Assembly (NCBI GenBank): GCA_902580895.1
Contig: CACHMJ010000001.1
Span: forward strand, 124,001-188,000
Direction: 5' to 3'
DNA from: an uncultured Pelagibacteraceae bacterium
GTDB taxonomy: Bacteria; Pseudomonadota; Alphaproteobacteria; Pelagibacterales; Pelagibacteraceae
DNA length: 64,000 bases
Positions 24,544 through 33,334 of this stretch are shown here, piece after piece. Every line of letters begins with the position of its first letter. The stretch's first letter is position 1. The notes beneath the pieces were generated by a model, which saw only the letters and a program-made list of their open reading frames with translations, searched no databases and was not told the origin of the DNA. The position numbers and the translations under genes were made by a program.

Positions 24544-25653
24544 GTGGCTCAAAAAAAAATCTTATTTTATCATCCTATTTTTCTAGATGGAGGAGTAGAG
24601 AGAACAAATTTATTAATTTCTGAGGAATTATCTAAAAAATATAAAATTTTCTTTGCATCTAATCATTTTTCAAACAAATTTAATTCTGAAATTAAAAAAA
24701 TTGGTATTAAAAAGATAAAATTAAAAGCTAATAGAACTATTCTATCTCTTTTTGAATTCCCAAAAATTATTAAAGAAATTAATCCTGATTTAATTCTTTC
24801 ACTTCAAATGCATGCAAATGTAACTCTTCTTATTTTGAATTTTTTATTTTTTTTTAATAAACTTAAAATAATTTGTTGTGAAAGATTATCCCCACAAAGT
24901 TATAATAAAAATTTGAAGGGGAAGATTATACTATTTTTAGCGAAAATTTTTTATAGATTTTCAAAAAAAATTATCTGTAATTCATCAGATTTAGCTAAAG
25001 AAATTAAAAATTTTTCAAAATCCAAAAACATAGTATTTATCTATAATCCAACACTTAAAAGAAATTTAAAAAAATTATCAAAAGAATTTAAATCTAAAAA
25101 GAAACCTTTTTTCGAAAAAAAAAGAAAGATAATCATTTCTATAGGAAGATTAGATGAAACTAAAAATCAAATTATGCTTTTAAGAGCAGTAAATCTTTTA
25201 AAAGATAAAACGATTTTTGATATTGTGTTAATTGGTGAGGGTAAAAATAAAAGATATTTAGTCGAATATGCAAAAAAAATTGGAATTAATAAAAATTTGT
25301 ATATTTATAATTTCAAAAAAAATCCTTTTCCATATTTATTAAATTCGGATTTAAAAATTTTAACTTCAAATTTTGAAGGCCTACCAAATGTATTAATTGA
25401 GGCTATGGCATTAAATATACCAATAATTTCTACCAACTCTCCAACTGGACCTCGAGAAATACTTTTGAATGGCAAGGCTGGTTTTTTAGTAAAGAGAAAT
25501 GACCACATATCACTATCAAAAAAAATTAAACTTTTTTTAGAAAATCCTAAAGTTTTTAGAAAAAAAAAATTATTTTATGAAGAAAGCTTAAAAAGATTTT
25601 TACCTGAAAAAAATTTAAAGAATTACATAAAAATTATAGAAAATATAATCTGA
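24544..25653 (+). CDS. Glycosyltransferase family 4
   Basis: A 369-residue GT-B fold enzyme with a GTG start. The N-domain begins KKILFYHPIFLDGGVERTNLLIS with a glycine-rich acceptor loop. The C-domain has ISIGRLDETKNQIMLLRAV and the sugar-nucleotide site NFEGLPNVLIEAMALNIPII, with the E-x7-E-type motif of GT4. It probably adds a hexose or amino sugar to an envelope glycan. The stop codon directly abuts the 3' end of the convergent tRNA-Arg. It is isolated from other glycan genes. Confidence 0.88.
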   Translation: MAQKKILFYHPIFLDGGVERTNLLISEELSKKYKIFFASNHFSNKFNSEIKKIGIKKIKLKANRTILSLFEFPKIIKEINPDLILSLQMHANVTLLILNFLFFFNKLKIICCERLSPQSYNKNLKGKIILFLAKIFYRFSKKIICNSSDLAKEIKNFSKSKNIVFIYNPTLKRNLKKLSKEFKSKKKPFFEKKRKIIISIGRLDETKNQIMLLRAVNLLKDKTIFDIVLIGEGKNKRYLVEYAKKIGINKNLYIYNFKKNPFPYLLNSDLKILTSNFEGLPNVLIEAMALNIPIISTNSPTGPREILLNGKAGFLVKRNDHISLSKKIKLFLENPKVFRKKKLFYEESLKRFLPEKNLKNYIKIIENII

Positions 25654-25730
25654 TGGTGCGCCTGCTAGGAGTCGAACCCAGAACCTCCTGGTCCGTAGCC
25701 AAGCGCTCTATCCAATTGAGCTACAGGCGC
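25654..25730 (-). tRNA. tRNA-Arg (anticodon ACG)
   Basis: On the minus strand the 77-nt sequence runs from GCGCCTG at 25730 to an encoded CCA at 25654-25656. The anticodon stem CTTGG/CCAGG encloses loop CTACGGA, giving ACG, which reads CGN after deamination of A34. The D-arm TAGCTCAATTGGATAGAGC and T-loop TTCGACT are standard. It abuts the stop codon of the convergent glycosyltransferase with no spacer. Confidence 0.97.
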
Positions 25731-25804
25731 TTTTTTAATTATATTTAAATTAAGTATAATAAATTTTTTAGTGTATTTTAAGAAGAAGATAAAATTTAAT
25801 TTAT

Positions 25805-26983
25805 ATGAATATTAAATTTAATAATGAAGTAGTAATAATAGAAGCATTAAGAACTCCAATAGGTGCTTATAAAGGATCTTTAAGAAATATTAAAGCTGAT
25901 CAACTTGGATCGATTGTGATTAAAGAAATTTTAAAGAAAAAAAAAATTAATAGTCACGAAATAGATGAAATAATTATAGGACAAGTTTTAACAGCAGGTT
26001 CTGGTCAAAATCCTGCCAGACAAGCGGCTATCAATGCAGGAATTCCAGTTTCAAAACCAGCACATGTTATTAATCAAGTTTGTGGATCTGGTTTAAGAGC
26101 TGTGATTTCGGGATATCAATCCATTAAATTAGGTGAAGTTAAAATTGTTATTTCTGGTGGTCAAGAAAATATGTCATTGGCACCACATTCAATTTTATAC
26201 CGAAATGAAAAAAAATTTTTAGAAGATAAACTTGTTGATACAATGATCAACGATGGATTAATGGATGCATTTAATAAATATCATATGGGTGTTACAGCTG
26301 AAAATGTTGCAAAAAAGTTTGGTATTTCTAGAAAAGAACAAGATGAGTTTGCATTAAATTCTCAAAAAAAAACAGAACTTGCAATAAGACAAAATAAATT
26401 TAATGATGAATTGGTTAAGATAATCACTGAAAATGGAATTTTATATAAGGATGAGCATCCAAGATTAAACTTAACATATTCAGATCTAGAAAAATTAAAA
26501 ACTGTTTTTCAAAAAGATGGAACCGTTACTCCTGGAAATTCTTCAGGAATAAATGATGGAGCCGCAGCTTTATTATTAACTACTTTAGAGGAAGCTGAAA
26601 AAAGGTCTATTAAACCCTTAGTAAAGATTGTATCTTGGGCCTCAATTGGACTAGACCCCTCCTTAATGGGTATAGGACCTATAACTGCTGTTCAAGAGGC
26701 TATTAAAAAAGCTAAATGGAACTTAGATGAAATAGATATTTTTGAAATAAATGAGGCTTTTGCTGCACAAAGTATCGCAGTAATAAAAGAGTTAAAAATT
26801 GATAAAAATAAAGTTAATGTTAATGGAGGAGCTATTGCATTAGGTCATCCGATTGGAGCCTCAGGAGCTAGAATATTAGTTACACTTATACATGAAATGG
26901 TAAAACAGAAAAAAAAAAAAGGTTGTGCTACTCTTTGCATAGGAGGTGGCATGGGTATTGCAATGTGTATTGAGAAAATTTAG
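25805..26983 (+). CDS. Acetyl-CoA C-acetyltransferase (thiolase)
   Basis: A 392-residue biosynthetic-type thiolase. The active-site cysteine lies in NQVCGSGLRAV (about residue 91), the histidine in NGGAIALGHPIGASGARI and the second cysteine in LCIGGGMGIA. It interconverts two acetyl-CoA with acetoacetyl-CoA. No other beta-oxidation, PHB or mevalonate gene is beside it, so the pathway cannot be fixed. TAAAAT (25790-25795) lies 9 nt before the ATG. Confidence 0.93.
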   Translation: MNIKFNNEVVIIEALRTPIGAYKGSLRNIKADQLGSIVIKEILKKKKINSHEIDEIIIGQVLTAGSGQNPARQAAINAGIPVSKPAHVINQVCGSGLRAVISGYQSIKLGEVKIVISGGQENMSLAPHSILYRNEKKFLEDKLVDTMINDGLMDAFNKYHMGVTAENVAKKFGISRKEQDEFALNSQKKTELAIRQNKFNDELVKIITENGILYKDEHPRLNLTYSDLEKLKTVFQKDGTVTPGNSSGINDGAAALLLTTLEEAEKRSIKPLVKIVSWASIGLDPSLMGIGPITAVQEAIKKAKWNLDEIDIFEINEAFAAQSIAVIKELKIDKNKVNVNGGAIALGHPIGASGARILVTLIHEMVKQKKKKGCATLCIGGGMGIAMCIEKI

Positions 26984-27195
26984 GAATGATGATTTCTAAA
27001 CTTTTTTTCAAGTAAAATTTTTTGAATCCAAATTTTAGCATCTACGCATATGCATTCTTTTGGTTGAAAAAGACTATATAAGAACCTTTTTATCATCTTT
27101 AAAGGATACATTTAAAGAGTGTCAAAAAATTGAGCAGAATGTGTTAAAAATAGCAATTAAGTAAAATTTAATAGTGTATAAGATTTAAATATTAA

Positions 27196-30100
27196 ATGAG
27201 TAAAAAATTATTAGTTCCAGATATTGGTGATTTCGAAAATGTTGAAGTCATTGAATTACTTGTTAAAGAAGGTCAAGTGATTACAAAAAATGATCCAGTA
27301 GTAACTATTGAAAGTGATAAGTCTAGTGTTGAAATACCCTCAACTTTATCTGGTAAAATTGAGACAATTAATGTGAAAGTTGGTGATAAAGTTTCTAAAG
27401 GCGATTTAATTTTGAGTATTTTAGCTTTAGATGAAAAACCTTCACCATCTAAAACAATCCCAAAAGATACAGAAAATTTAATTAAAGAAGCTGAAAAATC
27501 ATTGGAAAAAAAACTAGAACAAAAAGTTAAAGTAAATACCAATGAGAGAAAAAAACCTGAAATAATTCAAATTGTCAATGAGGGTGATATTGATCCATTA
27601 GAGACCAACGAATGGTTAGAATCCCTTTCTGCAGTAATTGAGAAGGATGGGAATCAAAGAGCCCATTATTTGATTAAAGAATTAATAAACAAGGCTTATA
27701 TGGAGGGTGCAAATATTCCTTACACACAAAATACTCCTTATATTAATACCATTCCAGTTAATGAAGAAAAAAAATCTAATGGTGATCAAAACATTGAGAG
27801 AAGAATTAGATCATTAATTAGATGGAATTCTGCAGCAATGGTTGTTAGAGCAAATAAAAAATTTCCTGAACTTGGGGGACATATTGGAACATTTGCATCC
27901 GCAGCTACACTATATGATGTAGGCATGAATCATTTTTGGCGAGCTAAGAATAATAAATTTGGAGGAGATTTGATTTATTTTCAAGGACACAGCGCTCCAG
28001 GTATGTATGCAAGAGCATTTCTTGAGGGTAGACTTAATGAAAAACAATTAGATAGTTTTAGACAAGAGGTTAATCCAGGAGGTTTATCATCGTACCCACA
28101 TCCTTGGTTGATGCCAAGCTTTTGGCAATTTCCGACGGTCTCAATGGGGCTGGGACCAATGTTAGCAATCTACCAAGCTAGATATATGAAATATTTAATT
28201 AACAGGGGTCTTATAAAAGATGAGGGCAGAAAAGTTTGGGCTTTTTTAGGTGATGGAGAAATGGACGAACCAGAGTCATTAGGAGCAATTGGTTTAGCGG
28301 CAAGAGAAAAATTAGACAATTTAATATTTGTCATAAACTGTAATCTTCAAAGATTGGATGGACCTGTTAGAGGAAATGGAAAAATTATACAAGAGTTAGA
28401 AGGAATTTTTCGAGGTGCAGGATGGAACGTTATTAAAGTAATTTGGGGCTCTTACTGGGATCCTTTATTGGCTAACGATAAAACTGGCCATTTAATTAAA
28501 GTTATGAATGAAACTGTCGATGGTGAATACCAAGCAATGAAAGCAAGAGATGGAGCTTATGTGAGAGAAAAGTTTTTTGGCAAGTATCCTGAAACTAAAG
28601 AGTTAATCTCAAGCCTTTCAGACAAAGATATATGGAGATTGAATAGAGGTGGACATGATCCTCATAAAGTTTTTGCAGCTTATGATAAAGCCTCAAAAAA
28701 TATTGGAAGCCCAACTGTTGTGATTGCTAAGACTATAAAAGGTTATGGAATGGGCAAAAGTGGCGAGAGTGTAAATACAACACATCAAACTAAAAAATTA
28801 GATATAGACGATTTGATGTATTACAGAGACAGGTTTGATGTTCCTTTGACTGATAAACAGGTACAAAATATTGAATATTATAAGCCAGACCAAAATTCAC
28901 CTGAAATAAAATATATCAAAGAAAGAAGACTTCAATTAGGAGGATTTATTCCGGAGAGAACTACTTATGCAAAACCCATTAAAGCTCCTCCAAAAAACAT
29001 TTTTCACAATATGCAAGAGTCAACAGGTAAAAAAGAAATGTCTACAACAATGGCATTAGTAAGAATGTTAACAAATCTTTTACGAGATAAAAATGTTGCA
29101 CCAAGATTAGTACCGATTATTCCTGATGAGGCGAGAACATTTGGTATGGAGGGTTTCTTTCAAAAAATTGGTATTTATGCTCATGAAGGACAAAAATATG
29201 AACCCGAGGACTCAGCACAATTAAGTTCATATAGAGAAGAGAAAAGTGGACAAGTTTTGGAGGAAGGAATTAACGAGGCAGGCGCAATGTCTTCATGGAT
29301 TGCTGCAGGTACTTCATACACAAATCATGATATTGAAATGATCCCTATCTATCTTTTTTACTCAATGTTTGGTTTTCAAAGAATAGGTGATTTTGCTTGG
29401 GCAGGAGCAGACAGTCAATCAAGAGGGTTTTTAATTGGTGCTACTGCTGGGAGAACAACGTTAGCGGGAGAAGGTTTACAGCACCAAGATGGACATAGTC
29501 ATTTAATGGCATCAACTATTCCAAACTGTAAGTCTTATGATCCAACATTTCATTATGAACTAGCAACAATCTTTAGAGAAGGATTGAAAAGAATGCATGA
29601 GAAGAAAGAAAATATTTTTTATTACATTACAACAATGAACGAAAATTATCCTCACCCTGCTATGCCAATTGAAAAATCATGTGAAGAAGGCATTTTAAAA
29701 GGAATGTATAAAATTAAAGAATTTAACAAATATAAGAAAACCAAAATTCAATTTTTAGGATCAGGCACAATTTTAAGAGAAATGATAGCTGGTGCGGAGA
29801 TTCTACAAAAGGAATATCAAATTGATAGTGAAGTTTGGAGCGTAACTAGTTTCAATGAATTAAGAAGAGATGGCTTAGAGGTGGAAAGATATAATTTATT
29901 AAATCCTGAAAAAGAACCGAAAAAAACATATGTTGAAAGCTGTTTAGGCAAAACTGAAGGTCCAATTTTGGCTGCATCAGATTATATGAGGATGAATTCA
30001 GACCAAATTAGACCTTATATTAACAAGAGCTTTTACTCGTTAGGAACAGATGGATTTGGTCGAAGTGATACCAGAAAAAATTTGAGGAAGTTCTTTGAGG

Positions 30101-30234
30101 TTGATAAAGAACATGTCGTTGCATATGGACTAAGTGTTTTAGCTAAAGAGCAATTAATTGCATCTAAATATGCTCAAGAGGCAATAAAGAAGTATCAAAT
30201 TGATAAAGATAAACCAATGCCAACAAAATTATAA
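27196..30234 (+). CDS. aceE: Pyruvate dehydrogenase E1 (homodimeric AceE type) with fused N-terminal lipoyl domain
   Basis: A 1012-residue protein. Residues 1-78 are a complete lipoyl domain (VPDIGDF..., lipoyl lysine K42 in IESDKSSVEI, GDKVSKGD). A Lys/Glu-rich linker (about 80-125) follows. From about residue 129 (IDPLETNEWLESL) comes a full-length AceE-type E1, with the ThDP motif GDGEMDEPES and LQRLDGPVRGN, the pyrimidine-domain segment DFAWAGADSQSRGFLIG and HQDGHSH. It decarboxylates pyruvate and acetylates lipoyl groups. Canonical AceE lacks a lipoyl domain. It overlaps aceF by one base (TAATG). The 212-bp upstream gap holds TATAAG at 27177-27182 but no clear -35. Confidence 0.95.
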   Translation: MSKKLLVPDIGDFENVEVIELLVKEGQVITKNDPVVTIESDKSSVEIPSTLSGKIETINVKVGDKVSKGDLILSILALDEKPSPSKTIPKDTENLIKEAEKSLEKKLEQKVKVNTNERKKPEIIQIVNEGDIDPLETNEWLESLSAVIEKDGNQRAHYLIKELINKAYMEGANIPYTQNTPYINTIPVNEEKKSNGDQNIERRIRSLIRWNSAAMVVRANKKFPELGGHIGTFASAATLYDVGMNHFWRAKNNKFGGDLIYFQGHSAPGMYARAFLEGRLNEKQLDSFRQEVNPGGLSSYPHPWLMPSFWQFPTVSMGLGPMLAIYQARYMKYLINRGLIKDEGRKVWAFLGDGEMDEPESLGAIGLAAREKLDNLIFVINCNLQRLDGPVRGNGKIIQELEGIFRGAGWNVIKVIWGSYWDPLLANDKTGHLIKVMNETVDGEYQAMKARDGAYVREKFFGKYPETKELISSLSDKDIWRLNRGGHDPHKVFAAYDKASKNIGSPTVVIAKTIKGYGMGKSGESVNTTHQTKKLDIDDLMYYRDRFDVPLTDKQVQNIEYYKPDQNSPEIKYIKERRLQLGGFIPERTTYAKPIKAPPKNIFHNMQESTGKKEMSTTMALVRMLTNLLRDKNVAPRLVPIIPDEARTFGMEGFFQKIGIYAHEGQKYEPEDSAQLSSYREEKSGQVLEEGINEAGAMSSWIAAGTSYTNHDIEMIPIYLFYSMFGFQRIGDFAWAGADSQSRGFLIGATAGRTTLAGEGLQHQDGHSHLMASTIPNCKSYDPTFHYELATIFREGLKRMHEKKENIFYYITTMNENYPHPAMPIEKSCEEGILKGMYKIKEFNKYKKTKIQFLGSGTILREMIAGAEILQKEYQIDSEVWSVTSFNELRRDGLEVERYNLLNPEKEPKKTYVESCLGKTEGPILAASDYMRMNSDQIRPYINKSFYSLGTDGFGRSDTRKNLRKFFEVDKEHVVAYGLSVLAKEQLIASKYAQEAIKKYQIDKDKPMPTKL

Positions 30235-31499
30235 TGTCAAAGAAAGATATAAAAGTTCCAAATATTGGTGAATTCAAAGATGTGGAAGTCATCGAAGTTT
30301 TAATTAAAAAAGGTCAAAAAATAAAAAAGAATGATCCACTGATAACTATAGAAAGTGATAAATCAAGTGTTGAAATACCATCTTCTGATGATGGAACCAT
30401 AATTTCTTTGAATGTTAAAATTGGAGACAAGGTATCGGAAGGTGATAAAATTATTGAAATTGAAAGTGAGAAAGAAATAAAAGAAACAAGTGCTCAAGAA
30501 TTACCGAAAAGTCAATTACCAAAAGAAATAAAAAAAAATGATGTAAAAAAAACCAATGAGTCTGAAAATATAATAGTTAAAGATTTTTCTACAAAAGCTT
30601 CTGCCTCACCAAAAGTTAGAAAATTTGCGAGAGAACTCGGAGTTAATATCAACAAAGTCCCGGGTAGTGAAAGACAAGGTAGGGTTACCGAGAGTGATGT
30701 AAAGTTATTTGTTGCAACTAAATCTGATAAAAGTTTCAAAGATCAAAATACAACTGAACAAAAAATTGAACTAGAGTATTCTCATTCAGATTTTGGAGAA
30801 GTAGATATTAAAGACATTCCCAGAGTGAAAAAATTGTCGTCTAAATATCTAATGAACTCTTGGACAAAAATTCCTCATGTAACCAATCATGATGAAGCTG
30901 ATATAACTGAATTAGAGGAATTTAGAACTTCTCTTACGGACGTATATACTGGTGAAAAAAAAAAAATTACACCATTAGCTTTCATCGTAAAAGCATTAAC
31001 AACATCATTAAAAAAATTTCCAAATTTTAATACCTCAATTGATCAAATTGAAAATGGTAAAATGACTGTTAAAAAGTATTATCATGTTGGCATAGCAGTG
31101 GATACACCACATGGTTTGATGGTTCCTAAATTAAGAAATGCAGATAATAAAAATATTTCTTTAATAAGTACAGAATTAAAAAAAATCAGTCAGCAATGTA
31201 GAGATCTTAAAATTGATAAAAAAGAGTTGTTCGGAGGTTCTATGACGATAACTAGCCTAGGAGGAATTGGTGGATCTTTTTTTACCCCAATTATAAATTA
31301 TCCTGAAGTTGCTATTTTAGGAGTAGGAAGAGCAGAAAAAAAACAAGTATTCATGGATGGAAAATTTGTAACGCGTACAATGTTGCCACTTTCACTATCT
31401 TATGATCATAGAATTATTGATGGTGCGGAGGCAGCTCGATTTAATAATGATTTAAAAGAAAATCTTGGTAAAAATTTTGCTTATAAGTTAGCCGTTTGA
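30234..31499 (+). CDS. aceF: Dihydrolipoamide acetyltransferase, E2 of pyruvate dehydrogenase
   Basis: A 421-residue E2. It has one lipoyl domain (about 1-77, lysine K43 in IESDKSSVEI), an acidic/Lys linker, a peripheral-subunit-binding domain (about 123-163: ASPKVRKFARELGVN...GRVTESDV) and the catalytic domain (about 195-421) ending with SYDHRIIDGAEAARF, which holds the HxxxDG active site. It transfers acetyl from lipoyl to CoA and forms the complex core. No E3 (lpd) gene follows, so dihydrolipoamide dehydrogenase must be encoded elsewhere. Its lipoyl domain is about two-thirds identical to that fused to E1. Confidence 0.95.
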   Translation: MSKKDIKVPNIGEFKDVEVIEVLIKKGQKIKKNDPLITIESDKSSVEIPSSDDGTIISLNVKIGDKVSEGDKIIEIESEKEIKETSAQELPKSQLPKEIKKNDVKKTNESENIIVKDFSTKASASPKVRKFARELGVNINKVPGSERQGRVTESDVKLFVATKSDKSFKDQNTTEQKIELEYSHSDFGEVDIKDIPRVKKLSSKYLMNSWTKIPHVTNHDEADITELEEFRTSLTDVYTGEKKKITPLAFIVKALTTSLKKFPNFNTSIDQIENGKMTVKKYYHVGIAVDTPHGLMVPKLRNADNKNISLISTELKKISQQCRDLKIDKKELFGGSMTITSLGGIGGSFFTPIINYPEVAILGVGRAEKKQVFMDGKFVTRTMLPLSLSYDHRIIDGAEAARFNNDLKENLGKNFAYKLAV

Positions 31500-31507
31500 T
31501 AAAAATT

Positions 31508-32404
31508 ATGTCTAAAAGCGTTTCATTGTTAAGTGCTTTACTGTGTACATTTATTTGGGGAACTACATTTATTGCTCAAGACACTGGCATGGATGATATT
31601 GGTCCGTTTACATTTAATGCAGTAAGATTTTTTGTGGGTTTTTTGGCAATTCTTCCTTTAGCATTGTTATTTGAGACTAAAAAATTTCAATTAGAATTTA
31701 AAACTGGTTTTAGATATTTTGCTATTCTATCTTTTTTAATAGGATTATCATTATTTTTAGGATCGGCATTGCAGCAAGTAGCTTTACTTTACACAGATGT
31801 AGCTAATGCTGCTTTCTTTACAATTTTTTATGTTCCGATGGTACCAATTATTATTTTTATATTTAAGAGAGACTCATTGCATTGGAGTGTATGGCCTTCA
31901 GTTATTTTGTGTTTAATTGGCGGTTATCTTTTAACTAATTTTTATGATGCTACAGTTAGACTTGGAGACACATTGGTTATTCTCGGAGCGTTATTCTGGA
32001 GTACTCACATCATATTTACTGGAATGATTGTTAAATCATATGACTTACCCTTAACATTAGGTGCAATCCAAACTTTATTAGTAGCTTTATTTTCTTTTAT
32101 CATTGCTTTGATTTATGAAGAATTTGTAATTGAAAATATTCTCAATGAGATAGACTCCATCCTTTATGCTGGAATTTTATCAGGAGGTTTTGCATTTGTT
32201 TTACAAATTTATGCTCAAAAGAATATAACACCTGCACCAGCAGCCATAATTTTTTCTTTAGAAGGTGTATTTGCAACTATTGCAGCATGGTTTTTATTAA
32301 GTCAAATTTTAGATTTTAATAATATATTAGGGTGTTTATTTATATTATGTGGTGTTTTAATTTCTCAATTATTACCCCTAATGAGGAAAATAAATTATCA
32401 ATAA
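31508..32404 (+). CDS. DMT-superfamily (EamA) transporter
   Basis: A 10-helix drug/metabolite-type permease of about 298 residues with two EamA repeats: the first starts SALLCTFIWGTTFIAQ, the second LGALFWSTHIIFTGMIV. The frame could start at a TTG at 31496 overlapping the aceF stop, or at ATG 31508, which I prefer because it gives a normal N-terminus. The substrate is unknown. Its 3' end overlaps uppP by 27 bp tail to tail. Confidence 0.88.
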   Translation: MSKSVSLLSALLCTFIWGTTFIAQDTGMDDIGPFTFNAVRFFVGFLAILPLALLFETKKFQLEFKTGFRYFAILSFLIGLSLFLGSALQQVALLYTDVANAAFFTIFYVPMVPIIIFIFKRDSLHWSVWPSVILCLIGGYLLTNFYDATVRLGDTLVILGALFWSTHIIFTGMIVKSYDLPLTLGAIQTLLVALFSFIIALIYEEFVIENILNEIDSILYAGILSGGFAFVLQIYAQKNITPAPAAIIFSLEGVFATIAAWFLLSQILDFNNILGCLFILCGVLISQLLPLMRKINYQ

Positions 32405-33151
32405 TAAAATTAAAGCAATAATAATTCTATAAATTACAAATACGGTAAGAGAAAAATTCCTAACGAATCTTATAAAATATTTAACTGTGATAAATGAGAA
32501 GATAAAAGAAAGACTAATCGCAATTAATAATAAGTAATTGAATTCAATAGATTGTTGTACAGCATCTTTGAGTCCTAAAAAACTTGCACCAGCTAATGCA
32601 GGCACAGATAGCAAAAAGGCGATTTTACTTGAATCAACTCTATTAAATTTTAGAAAGCGAGCTGCTGTTAAAGTTATTCCCGCTCTACTCACACCAGGTA
32701 CAAGTGCTAAAATTTGAAATAGACCTATGAATAATATTGTTTTCGTATTTAAGTTGGTTGATATATTTTGATCAGTATCTCTTTTATCTGATAAAAAAAG
32801 GACTAAACCAAAAAATAGAGTTGTCCATGCAATAATTTCTATATTTCTTAAAAGATTAATTATTTCAGTAGAATATATTATATACCCAAAAATTGTAAGA
32901 GGTATTGAGCCAACTAAAATCAGAACCAATAATTTTTGATTGTTTCTCATATTTAGTAAATCTTCTTTAAAGTAATAGATTATTGCAAACAAAGAACCTA
33001 AATGCAGACCTATATCAATGAATAAAGAGCTTGAGCTAAAATTATAAAAATTAGATATTAGAATTAGATGGGCTGAAGAGCTAATAGGTAAAAATTCAGA
33101 AATTCCCTGGACCGCAGAAAGAATTAGGATTTCTATAAAATCTTGAAGCAT
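32378..33151 (-). CDS. uppP: Undecaprenyl-diphosphatase UppP (BacA)
   Basis: A 257-residue membrane enzyme that recycles undecaprenyl diphosphate for peptidoglycan and glycan synthesis. The active-site segments are AVQGISEFLPISSSAHLILI (E-x3-E-type region, residues about 13-32) and LALVPGVSRAGITLTAA (PGxSRS/A-T region, about 150-166). The length fits the family. The tail-to-tail overlap with the DMT transporter suggests compaction rather than functional coupling. Confidence 0.94.
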   Translation of the reverse strand: MLQDFIEILILSAVQGISEFLPISSSAHLILISNFYNFSSSSLFIDIGLHLGSLFAIIYYFKEDLLNMRNNQKLLVLILVGSIPLTIFGYIIYSTEIINLLRNIEIIAWTTLFFGLVLFLSDKRDTDQNISTNLNTKTILFIGLFQILALVPGVSRAGITLTAARFLKFNRVDSSKIAFLLSVPALAGASFLGLKDAVQQSIEFNYLLLIAISLSFIFSFITVKYFIRFVRNFSLTVFVIYRIIIALILLLIIYFPH

Positions 33152-33257
33152 TAAGATGTCGTAACTTAAAAAATATTCATTTTAAACAATTCGATTTAAT
33201 CATAATAGGTATGCAAAAAATAAATTTCTTATAATTTATGCTAAATAAAGGCAATTA

Positions 33258-33278
33258 TAGGTCATAATTATTGACCTA
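33258..33278. promoter_or_regulatory. 7-7-7 inverted repeat upstream of gltDB (candidate operator)
   Basis: TAGGTCA (33258-33264) and TGACCTA (33272-33278) are perfect inverted arms with a 7-bp AT spacer. The centre lies about 50 bp before the transcription start predicted from the TATAAT at 33307-33312 and 67 bp before the gltD ATG. The placement suits an activator site. Confidence 0.5.
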
Positions 33279-33306
33279 AATAATACTTTTAATAGAAAAA
33301 ACAATG

Positions 33307-33312
33307 TATAAT
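33307..33312 (+). promoter_or_regulatory. -10 hexamer TATAAT for gltDB
   Basis: A perfect TATAAT 22 bp before the gltD ATG. No recognisable -35 stands 16-18 bp upstream, consistent with activator dependence. A leader of about 15 nt would result. Confidence 0.45.
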
Positions 33313-33334
33313 TTGCCAAAAATTAAAAAATTTT

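Noticed and set aside
26984-27195. Possible riboswitch or strong promoter before the pyruvate dehydrogenase operon
   Set aside because: TTGAAA and TATAAG-like hexamers occur but at wrong spacings, and no paired helices with a conserved core were found. Only a GCATATGC palindrome stands out, too common in AT-rich sequence.
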